Part shown: one piece after another, positions 16,694 to 24,689 of the stretch
How positions within the stretch are numbered: the stretch's first letter is position 1
How the letters are laid out: each line of letters opens with the position of its first letter
From: Bacteroidales bacterium WCE2008
Lineage (GTDB): Bacteria; Bacteroidota; Bacteroidia; Bacteroidales; UBA932
Length of the DNA stretch: 64,000 bases
NCBI GenBank assembly: GCA_900167925.1
Contig: FUZM01000003.1
Span: 407,679 to 471,678 of the forward strand
Direction: 5' to 3'
The notes under the pieces: model-generated
What the model was told of the DNA's origin: nothing
Databases searched by the model: none
Seen by the model: only the letters and a program-made list of their open reading frames with translations
Translations under genes and position numbers: made by a program

Positions 16694-18988
16694 TTATTTG
16701 CGGATTTCGCGGAGGGAGATGGCGAAGCCGCCGGAGCGGGCCATGTGGAGATTGAGCTTGGACTTGGAGGTGACAGTCTTGCGGGTGATGGTGTAAGACT
16801 GAGGATTGGTCTCGAAATCAGCATCCGGACCATCCGCATAGATTACAGCCTCATACTTCACCTTAGGCTGGAGGAAATCCAGGGCCACCGTAATGTCACG
16901 GGCAGACTCATCCGTGATGCCGCCCACATACCATACGTCACGTGCCACGGCTCCCTCCAGGTCAGCCGAAGTGGCATCCTCTCCGAGAGCATACACAAAC
17001 CTTGCGGCACCGCTGAGGGCATCCTTCTTTCCGTCAGAAAGGGAAGCCACGCCCTCCTGGGACTTGTTAAGCGTAGAAAGCTTAGGATGACGCGCAGTCA
17101 CCACATAAGCGCCCGGCTCGGCAGCAAGGTAAAGGCTCTTGTCCCAGTCCACAGCCACATCCTTTATGAACTGGAATGCGTCCATGAAAGGAGCATAATG
17201 CTCAGGAAGGTCCGCAGCCATCTGGAGAGGCGAATAGAAAGTAACGTAGAGACCCAGCTGGTTGCAGATGGTCATGCGCATACGACTGCGATCTTTCGGA
17301 TTCAGCTTGCTCATGTCCATCTCGAAGATACCAGGAGTATAGTCCATAGGACCGCCCTGCAGACGCGTGAACGGCAGGATGGTAGTGTGACCAGGGTTGA
17401 TATCCGAACGGAACTCCGTACCCATGGCAGACTCGTTGCCGATCATGTTAGGATAAGTCCTGCAGAGACCGGTAGGACGCACGGCCTCATGGGCGTTTAC
17501 CATGATATGTTTCTCGGCGGCTTTCTTGATGCAGAGAGCATAATGGTTGATTATAGGCTGGCTGTAATGGTGCTCGCCGTAAGGGATGATATCGCCGACA
17601 TAACCGCTCTTGACGGCATCATAGCCATACTCGTTCATAAGATCATAAGCCTTGTCGATATGACGCTCATAATTGACCGTCGAAGACGAAGACTCATGGT
17701 GCATTATAAGCCTGATACCCTTGGAATGGGCATAAGCATTCAGAGCCGGAAGATCGAAATCCGGATAAGGAGTAACGAAATCGAAGACATAATCCTTCTG
17801 GTGGCCGAACCAGTCCTCCCAGCCTTCATTCCAGCCTTCGATAAGAAGAGCATCGAAATGGTTCTCGGCGGCGAAGTCGATGTAACGGCGCACATTCTCA
17901 TTGTTGGCGCCATGACGGCCATGAGGCTTGGCAGCGGAATAATCGGTCTTTCCGAGCTGGACTGACGGGAAGTCATTTGTATATGACCAGAGGCTCTTGT
18001 TGGTGATCATCTCCCACCAGACACCCATATACTTCACCGGATGGATCCAGGAGACATCCTCCAGGGCACAAGGCTCATTGAGATTCAGAATAAGTCTCGA
18101 AGCGAGCACCTTACGCGCATCATCCACAACCATGACCGTCCTCCACGGACTCTGGCAAGGAGCCTGCATACGTCCTTTGACACCCTGGGCATCAGGGGTA
18201 AGCCATACACGAAGCTTCATGTTCTCGTCATCCAGTTCCAGATTGGCGGTAGGGAAATTCACGACCTCGGCCTCATGGATATTGACATACAGGCCGTCGT
18301 CTGTCTTCATCTGAAGAGAAGTCTGGACAGAAACACCAGGCACGGCAGCCTGCGAAGCATTGGCAGTACGCGCGCGATCTACAAGTTTACGTACCTCCGA
18401 AAGACGGCTCTCGGTATAATTGTACTCCTGGGTATCGTAATCTCCGGGGAGCCACCAGGCGAGATGGTCTCCGGCAAGAGCAAACTCGGTAACTTCCTCG
18501 CTGATAAGGAAATAAGTCAGAGCATTCTCGGCAGGGAATTCATACCGGAATCCCAGACCGTCGTCATAAAGACGGAAACGGACAATCATGATCCTGCCGG
18601 ATTCCTGCTTCAGAGTGACTGCAAGCTCATTATAATGATTCCTTATCTCAGCCTCCTCGCCCCAGACAGGAGCCCATGTCTCGTCAAAAGAAGAAGTCTT
18701 GGAATCAGCCATGCTGAAACCGTCATACAGGCTCCATGGCCCGCCGAATCGGCCAGCATACGGCATTCTATGCATGGAAGGATCATTATTGAATACAAGA
18801 AGGAAACCCATGCGACTGTCAAGTACCACCGGACTGCCCTTATAAGAGAGATTATAGACAGGAGCTCCACGCTCGTCCAGACGGAAATCCAGTTCAAGAT
18901 TACCATCCGGACTCTTCAGAGTCTCTCCAGAATAGGCAGCTACCGAAAACATGACGGCAGCGGCAAACATCATCAAAACTTTCTTCAT
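16694..18988 (-). CDS. susB: GH97 inverting alpha-glucosidase, SusB-like
   Basis: 764 aa with a signal peptide (about 1-18). It fits Bacteroides SusB from end to end, and the catalytic glutamates are present with a constant shift of 7: E432 (MHHES), E501 (NAHEAV), E519 (IGNES) and E525 (MGTEF) correspond to SusB E439, E508, E526 and E532. This marks the inverting, calcium-dependent alpha-glucosidase branch and not the retaining alpha-galactosidase branch. It would release glucose from starch oligosaccharides in the periplasm. Gene is 41 nt downstream of the double-GH13 gene, in the starch operon. Confidence 0.94.
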   Translation of the reverse strand: MKKVLMMFAAAVMFSVAAYSGETLKSPDGNLELDFRLDERGAPVYNLSYKGSPVVLDSRMGFLLVFNNDPSMHRMPYAGRFGGPWSLYDGFSMADSKTSSFDETWAPVWGEEAEIRNHYNELAVTLKQESGRIMIVRFRLYDDGLGFRYEFPAENALTYFLISEEVTEFALAGDHLAWWLPGDYDTQEYNYTESRLSEVRKLVDRARTANASQAAVPGVSVQTSLQMKTDDGLYVNIHEAEVVNFPTANLELDDENMKLRVWLTPDAQGVKGRMQAPCQSPWRTVMVVDDARKVLASRLILNLNEPCALEDVSWIHPVKYMGVWWEMITNKSLWSYTNDFPSVQLGKTDYSAAKPHGRHGANNENVRRYIDFAAENHFDALLIEGWNEGWEDWFGHQKDYVFDFVTPYPDFDLPALNAYAHSKGIRLIMHHESSSSTVNYERHIDKAYDLMNEYGYDAVKSGYVGDIIPYGEHHYSQPIINHYALCIKKAAEKHIMVNAHEAVRPTGLCRTYPNMIGNESAMGTEFRSDINPGHTTILPFTRLQGGPMDYTPGIFEMDMSKLNPKDRSRMRMTICNQLGLYVTFYSPLQMAADLPEHYAPFMDAFQFIKDVAVDWDKSLYLAAEPGAYVVTARHPKLSTLNKSQEGVASLSDGKKDALSGAARFVYALGEDATSADLEGAVARDVWYVGGITDESARDITVALDFLQPKVKYEAVIYADGPDADFETNPQSYTITRKTVTSKSKLNLHMARSGGFAISLREIRK

Positions 18989-19029
18989 ATTATTTCTAAC
19001 TGTTCAAATAATTGTCCAATATAATAAAA

Positions 19030-22000
19030 TTATCTGTCAAATTCAGCAATAAGCGCAGTCCCGGCAGGCACTGTCAGGCCAGGACCGAGAGTCACAGGCA
19101 TACCTGAAACCACATCCGTGGCAGAAACCGGACCGGACACGAATTCGGCATAATGGTCCCAAGGGACAATAACATCATGGCCGGTATTGTTGACGAAGAC
19201 AAATACAGCCTCCGTCTCATTGTAACGGAAATAAGCATAAGTATTGTCCCTGCCGAGGAAATGAAGAGTCTTGCCATCATGCAGCACAGACTTTTCCTTG
19301 CGCCAGTTGAAAAGCCTGGCGGTATAGTCATGCAACTCGGCAGCTACCCCCTTGCGGCCGTCAGCAGAGAAAAGATCGGTCTTGTCATCGGCCCATCCGC
19401 CCGGGAAATCGACCCTGCGGGCAGGATCGCTCTGCTCGCCATTGAATGCTTTGAACATCATCTCGTCGCCGTTGTACAGCTGCGGGATTCCGCGCATGGT
19501 AGCGAGCATGGCCAGCGCCACTTTCATCTTCGAAGGATCGCTGCCGAAGATATCCCCGAGACGGGCATGGTCATGATTTGCCAGAAAGATCATCATATGC
19601 GAGAGATCATGATATACGAAATCATGGCTCAGACAGTCATAGACACGGGCCATTCCCTGTCCCCACCCCGGATTGTCACCGCGCTCGCACATGGCCGCTA
19701 CGATAGCCTCCTGGAGAGGAAAATCCATAATCGTAGGCAAGTTGGAATTGAAGCCGTCCTTGTTCCCGTTCCCTGCCTGCCAATAGGCCAGCTGCGAGTG
19801 AGAAGAAGTCCAGCACTCCCCTACGATATTGAAATCAGGGTATTCCTCGAGCACGGCCGCACACCACTTGCTCATAGGAACCTTCTCATTATATGGATAA
19901 GTGTCAACTCTGAAACCGTCCAGCCCGGAATACTCGATCCACCAGATCGCCCACTGCTGGAAATACTTCAGCATAAACGGATTATCCAGATTCATGTCAG
20001 GCATCGAAGGCACGAACCAGCCGCTCTCCTGAAGATTAAGGTCATATTTCGAAGCGTTCGGGTCCATGTTGGTAGAGAAAGCCACATTAGAGCCGGTAAA
20101 CTCCGGGAAGACGTGGATCCAGTCCTTGAAAGGCAGGTCATCCATCCACCAGTGCGCAGTTCCGCAATGGTTGGTGACGATATCCATGATGACCTTCAGG
20201 CCTTTTTCATGAGCCTTCGATACCATCTCGCGATAAAGTCCGTTGCTGCCGAAACGCGGGTCGATATGGTAATAGTCGCCGCAGGCGTAGCCGTGATATG
20301 AACCCTCAGGCTCGTCGTCGACAAGAAGCGGAGTGCTCCAGATGGCGGTCGCGCCAAGACCGGCGATATAGTCCAGATGGTCGATGATACCCTGGATGTC
20401 GCCGCCGTGACGGCCTCCGGTGAGATTGCGGTCGCCCGGTTCAGCCATGTCCTTGACAGAATCGTTGGCAGGATCGCCGTTGGCGAAGCGGTCTGGGAAT
20501 ACCAGATATATCATGTCCGCCGTAGTAAAACTCTTACGCTCAGCCGAACCTTCAGCTCTTGCCTCTATCCTGTAGGGATAGCTGAACTCGCGCTCGCCGT
20601 CGGAGAAGACGAGATCATAAGTTCCGGGCTCTGCCGAAGCAGAGATAGCGACGTCCACAAAAAGATAATCCTGGCTGTCGCCAGGAGTTACGGATTTGAC
20701 AGAGACACCCTTTCCGCCCTCTATACGGACATTGCAGGATGCGATTCTGTCACCCTTGACCATAAGCTGGAGAGGCATCTTCATGCCGGTCCACCAGCTG
20801 AGAGGCTCGACTCTTCCGACCGGTGACTCAGAGTTTTTCGCAAGGACCATATAGCCCCATGGAGCGAGGTCGACCGACTTCGGAGAAGCCATGCCGATGC
20901 CAGAAAAGACAGAAGTATATTCTCCTTCAAGAGAAAGGCTGACTGTCTGCTTCTGCGCCGAAAGATTGGCGATCACGACAACTTCGTTTCCACCGAGAGA
21001 ACGGCTGAATGCAAGCACGTCTTCCGGGACATTGTCAAAGAAACGTATATCGCCGCCGCGGGATCCAGCCTGAAGTGCCGGATTTTCATGGCGCATCTTC
21101 ACCAGAGTCTTGAAGAAGGCAGTATACTCATTCTCCGACCAGTCGGCGACAGGGTCTTTTTCGAAGAACTCGATACGACGGGTAACTCCTACTTCCTGTC
21201 CGGTATAGATAAGCGGATGGCCTTTAGGAAGGGTGAAGCAGAGCACCTCCATCACGTTGGCGGCATCGCCCATACGCTCGAACTCGCTTCCGCTCCATGA
21301 GTTCTCGTCATGGTTGGACGTAAACATGAGACGGAAACCCTCTTTACCCATCTCCCTATCATCTTCAACGACGTACTTGCGGATTGCAGAGGCCTTGGCC
21401 TTACCCTGCGCTATGTCGTTGAGAAGATGGTGCAGTTTCCATGCATAAGTAGCTTCAAATTCAGAATTGTCGCTGCTGAGCTTCGGCGTCTCGGCCTCTG
21501 CAAGCAGGTAGATTTCTGGATAATCCCTGCGGATACCAGGAAGGATTCCGTACCAGAAATCGGCAGGAACTTCTCCGGCGGCATCGCAGCGGAAACCGTC
21601 CACGCCCTTCTCCAGCCAGAACCTCATGCAGCTGTCCTGGGCTGCCCAGACTTCCTTGTTCCCGTAGTTGAGACTGCGGGTATCGGTCCAGTCATACTCA
21701 TATATGGCATTGCCTTCGGCATCCCTCTCGTAGAAATCTGCCGGTTTCTCCGTCATCCATATATGGTCCGGAGCAGTCTGGTTGGCGACCCAGTCGAGAA
21801 TCACCTTGAATCCCATGGAATGGGCGGCATCCAAAAGCGACTGGAAATCCTCCATCGTACCGAACTCAGGATTGGTGCTGCAGTAGTCGGAGATGGCATA
21901 ATACGAGCCGAGCGTACCCTTACGGCCCTCTTCGCCGATCTTATACATAGGCATCAGCCAAAGTACGTCGACTCCGAGTTCCTTGAGTCTCGGGAGCTGC

Positions 22001-22170
22001 GCCTCGACGGCAGCGAACGTGCCCTCTTCGGAGAACTGGCGTATATTGATTTCATAGACCACAGAATTATAGGCCCATTCAGGATGGGTCGCAACGGTCT
22101 TTTCAACATTGCTCCGGCAGCCTGCCAGCGCAACGATCGCGGCAACTGCGGCGAGTAAAAGTCTTTTCAT
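19030..22170 (-). CDS. Double GH13 lipoprotein: alpha-amylase-like domain fused to cyclomaltodextrinase/neopullulanase-like domain
   Basis: 1046 aa with a lipobox (ALAGC, Cys18). The first GH13 barrel spans about 30-440: nucleophile D196 (DGFRCDA), acid/base E225 (LLAEAE), stabiliser D288 (TSNHDE). Its region I reads DWVANQ (Gln131), where the family nearly always has His. A linker with an N-domain-like beta fold (about 450-545) is followed by a second full GH13 (about 550-1040) like SusA/neopullulanase: DGFRVDTY, IVGECW and LANHDH, with normal DIVTNH in region I. Both sites look active. SusA itself is about 617 aa, so this is a SusA homologue with an extra amylase domain in front. It lies 13 nt after the SusG gene. 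Confidence 0.9.
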   Translation of the reverse strand: MKRLLLAAVAAIVALAGCRSNVEKTVATHPEWAYNSVVYEINIRQFSEEGTFAAVEAQLPRLKELGVDVLWLMPMYKIGEEGRKGTLGSYYAISDYCSTNPEFGTMEDFQSLLDAAHSMGFKVILDWVANQTAPDHIWMTEKPADFYERDAEGNAIYEYDWTDTRSLNYGNKEVWAAQDSCMRFWLEKGVDGFRCDAAGEVPADFWYGILPGIRRDYPEIYLLAEAETPKLSSDNSEFEATYAWKLHHLLNDIAQGKAKASAIRKYVVEDDREMGKEGFRLMFTSNHDENSWSGSEFERMGDAANVMEVLCFTLPKGHPLIYTGQEVGVTRRIEFFEKDPVADWSENEYTAFFKTLVKMRHENPALQAGSRGGDIRFFDNVPEDVLAFSRSLGGNEVVVIANLSAQKQTVSLSLEGEYTSVFSGIGMASPKSVDLAPWGYMVLAKNSESPVGRVEPLSWWTGMKMPLQLMVKGDRIASCNVRIEGGKGVSVKSVTPGDSQDYLFVDVAISASAEPGTYDLVFSDGEREFSYPYRIEARAEGSAERKSFTTADMIYLVFPDRFANGDPANDSVKDMAEPGDRNLTGGRHGGDIQGIIDHLDYIAGLGATAIWSTPLLVDDEPEGSYHGYACGDYYHIDPRFGSNGLYREMVSKAHEKGLKVIMDIVTNHCGTAHWWMDDLPFKDWIHVFPEFTGSNVAFSTNMDPNASKYDLNLQESGWFVPSMPDMNLDNPFMLKYFQQWAIWWIEYSGLDGFRVDTYPYNEKVPMSKWCAAVLEEYPDFNIVGECWTSSHSQLAYWQAGNGNKDGFNSNLPTIMDFPLQEAIVAAMCERGDNPGWGQGMARVYDCLSHDFVYHDLSHMMIFLANHDHARLGDIFGSDPSKMKVALAMLATMRGIPQLYNGDEMMFKAFNGEQSDPARRVDFPGGWADDKTDLFSADGRKGVAAELHDYTARLFNWRKEKSVLHDGKTLHFLGRDNTYAYFRYNETEAVFVFVNNTGHDVIVPWDHYAEFVSGPVSATDVVSGMPVTLGPGLTVPAGTALIAEFDR

Positions 22171-22183
22171 ATATTTTCGTTAT

Positions 22184-24436
22184 CTATAGTTCAAATACAA
22201 CTGAAGAGTTCGCCCCGAGTTTGAGCGAAGTTCCATCGACGTATGCAGTGCCGAGAAGGGCCACGCAATGTGCCATGCTGTCGTCCACCTCTATCGTCTT
22301 GTCGGAGTTGGCTACGTTGTGGATGACCAGAAGCTTGGAGCTGCCGGAGGTCATGTACCATGCTGCTATCGCAGGATCGTCAATGGAAGTGACGCTCATC
22401 TGACCTTCTGCAAGAGCCGGATAGGTATTGCGAAGTGCCGAGAAAGTCTTGTAAACGTTCAGCAGGGACTCTTCGTCGGCAAGCTGGCTCTCCACGGAAA
22501 TGGAAGCGGTCAGCATGCTCTTGTCAATCTTCGATCCAAGGCGCTTAGAAGCAAGGCCGGTGTTGCTCTTGGTCCACATCATAGGGGTACGCACATACTC
22601 GTCTCCCTTGGACTTGGTACCCCAGTATCCGAGTTCCTCGCCCTGATAAATGAACGGCTTGCCGCCCGCGGTGAGTAGGAAAGCAGCAGCCTGTTTCTCC
22701 TTTGCGAGATTCTTGCCGAGATCGCTGGCAGCCCTGTCCTCGTCATGGTTGGAGAGCTTAAGAGCAGGAACGGCATCGCTCCTGCGGGCCTTATAGGCAT
22801 CATGGTACCCAATTATGTCAGCGACAAACTTTCCTGCACGCCTGTTGTTGAGCACGTCCCTGAGCCCCCACCAGAAGCTGAATTCGAAGACTGACGGAAG
22901 GCCGTCGTAGTAGCTGTAGGTTGCGGGAGCGTCACTGAAGACTTCGCCGACCATAAAGATATCCCCTTCTCCGCCGGCGGCCTTATAGGTAGCGTTGCAC
23001 CTGTCATACCATTTGTCGAGGAAGGTAGGGTTCTCGGAGGATGTCTCGCTCCAGTAGATATGCTTGACGGCGTCGAGACGGAGTCCCGCCACGCCCATGT
23101 CGATCCATTTGTCAGCTGAATTCGCAAGATCGACAAATGCAGGAGAAGTCTCCGCCTCCGAAGCCTTGCCGTAATTGAAATCGGCGAACCAGTCGGTCCA
23201 GAGATGGGAATGATAGTATGTCACTTCCTTGAAGACTATATCTGCGGCTTCGGTATTGTTGAGGGTGAAAGGCTCTCCGAAGGCGATTACATCTCCGGCC
23301 TTTCCGCCATACTTGGTACCGTTGTCCCAGGTTTCACTCGATGTCCTTATGAGGAAGCCCCAGTCAGAATCGAAATCGACGACGATATGGTATTTTCCGT
23401 CACCGTCTTCTACGAAAGCCCTACATTTATCGTCATTGCCATAATAGATATATTTCTTCGACGAGCCCGTTTCGACTGCGGCATCTGTTTCGGTAACAGT
23501 CACTACCGGAGCGGAATCGCTCTTCCAGTCGAGGTCGAAACGGAAACGTCCCTTCGCCCCGACCTTCTCTCCACCTACCGCGAACCATTGGCCGGCATCG
23601 AATCCGTTCTTCGGGAACATCGGTAACTTCCCGGCCTGGATATCTGCGGAAGGAGTCTTGCTGAAGAGGAAGTAATCCCTGTACTGGCTCTCTTCGCTTG
23701 CGCAGGCGTCCTTGAACCATGGATGGTCCTTTCCGGCATGGTTGAGCACATAGTCGAGATAGATGTCGATGCCCTTTGCCTTGGCCTTTGCCAGGAGGTT
23801 GCGGAAATCGTCCTCGGTGCCATATTCCGGATTGAGGGAGAAATAGTCCAGGACATCATATCCATGATAGGACATGGCAGGATGGACAGGCGAAAGCCAG
23901 AGGGCTGTCACTCCCATCACGTCTGAAAGATAATCCAGCTTTGAGCTGATTCCGTTGAAATCACCGATGCCGTCGCCGTCGCTGTCTGCGAAGCTGTACA
24001 CGAGAAGCTGATAGGTCGTCGAAGCTCTCTTGGTACCGTCGAAGGCAGCAGGAGTGGCGGTCAGAGGGACCATGTTATCGGCGCCCTGACTCACGGACAC
24101 AGTGACATCAGGAGCTCCTGAGACGGAGATGCGGATTGAACCGGTGCGTTCGTCCGAGCCCGTATTCTCGTCAGCTGTGACGGAAATGGAGCCCTTGCCT
24201 TTGCCGGAAGTCTTGTCGAGATGGAACCAGGTGGCGGACGGGGTTGCCGTCCAGTCTCCGGTGGTGCTTACGGCGATTATTTTTGTGCCGGTGGCTTTCG
24301 GAGCAAAGGTGACGGTTGTCGGGGTTGCCGAGAGGGTGACCTTTACGTCCGGAGTCTCTTTGTTGTCGCCGCCACAGGAGCTCAACACCGCAATAGTTGC
24401 GGCCACAGCCATTATATACTTCAATATTCTTTTCAT
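22184..24436 (-). CDS. susG: SusG-like surface alpha-amylase (GH13) with BACON domain
   Basis: 750 aa. Lipoprotein signal with Cys21 (LSSCGG). A BACON domain (about 33-117) lies before the GH13 barrel, probably a mucin- or carbohydrate-facing spacer. The barrel begins near residue 138. Between about 258 and 405 is an insertion in domain B, where Bacteroides SusG carries its CBM58 starch-binding module. Catalytic set: D455 (GLRLDA), E498 (MVGEVF), D565 (LSNHDE). The enzyme would cut starch at the cell surface for import by SusCD. It has its own -7 element 23 nt upstream, after a large palindromic element and terminator-like hairpins. Confidence 0.94.
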   Translation of the reverse strand: MKRILKYIMAVAATIAVLSSCGGDNKETPDVKVTLSATPTTVTFAPKATGTKIIAVSTTGDWTATPSATWFHLDKTSGKGKGSISVTADENTGSDERTGSIRISVSGAPDVTVSVSQGADNMVPLTATPAAFDGTKRASTTYQLLVYSFADSDGDGIGDFNGISSKLDYLSDVMGVTALWLSPVHPAMSYHGYDVLDYFSLNPEYGTEDDFRNLLAKAKAKGIDIYLDYVLNHAGKDHPWFKDACASEESQYRDYFLFSKTPSADIQAGKLPMFPKNGFDAGQWFAVGGEKVGAKGRFRFDLDWKSDSAPVVTVTETDAAVETGSSKKYIYYGNDDKCRAFVEDGDGKYHIVVDFDSDWGFLIRTSSETWDNGTKYGGKAGDVIAFGEPFTLNNTEAADIVFKEVTYYHSHLWTDWFADFNYGKASEAETSPAFVDLANSADKWIDMGVAGLRLDAVKHIYWSETSSENPTFLDKWYDRCNATYKAAGGEGDIFMVGEVFSDAPATYSYYDGLPSVFEFSFWWGLRDVLNNRRAGKFVADIIGYHDAYKARRSDAVPALKLSNHDEDRAASDLGKNLAKEKQAAAFLLTAGGKPFIYQGEELGYWGTKSKGDEYVRTPMMWTKSNTGLASKRLGSKIDKSMLTASISVESQLADEESLLNVYKTFSALRNTYPALAEGQMSVTSIDDPAIAAWYMTSGSSKLLVIHNVANSDKTIEVDDSMAHCVALLGTAYVDGTSLKLGANSSVVFEL

Positions 24437-24455
24437 ATATAGTTTTATTTGTTCC

Positions 24456-24586
24456 CGGCAAAGGTACTGACGGTCCGGAGACCGTGGCCGCCCGCGGCCA
24501 TCGTGAGCGGGAGGAGCCCAGCCGTCAGGCTGGGAGGGATAGGGCCGAAGGCCCGTAGTCTGCCGGACCGTCAGTACCTTTTGCCG
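24456..24586. repeat. Long palindromic element with inner hairpins (element 1)
   Basis: Arms of about 27-29 bp at 24456-24482 and 24558-24586 are complementary except for two single-base insertions. The core holds TGGCCG/CGGCCA, CCCAGCC/GGCTGGG and GGGCC-GAA-GGCCC hairpins. It is non-coding and sits between the susE/F-like and susG genes. The layout recalls elements at 42480-42644 and 63316-63570. Confidence 0.75.
24459..24466 (-). promoter_or_regulatory. -7 element for susG, inside the palindrome arm
   Basis: The minus strand reads TACCTTTG (then C), the most common Bacteroidetes -7 form, 22 nt before the susG start. It lies within the proximal arm of the inverted repeat 24456-24586. No -33 TTTG is seen at 19-21 nt. 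Confidence 0.5.
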
Positions 24587-24617
24587 TAATCAATATTACG
24601 AAGCAAAACAGAATTTT

Positions 24618-24678
24618 AAAAATATATAGACCACTGTCTATAGATTGGCAGACTGGAGTCCGGTCAGGGGCTCCAGTC
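24618..24678 (-). terminator. Two hairpins after the susE/F-like gene
   Basis: Reading along the minus strand: GACTGGAG/CTCCAGTC (24651-24678), just after the stop of the SusE/F-like gene, then TATAGAC/GTCTATA (24625-24642) followed by TATTTTT. The second has the form of an intrinsic terminator. It could cut transcription before the enzyme genes, making binding proteins more abundant than enzymes. Confidence 0.5.
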
Positions 24679-24689
24679 CGAAAAATATG

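Noticed and set aside
16634..17965. 443-codon plus-strand frame opposite the GH97 gene
   Set aside because: SusB catalytic residues on the minus strand match at a constant offset; the other frame is a shadow.
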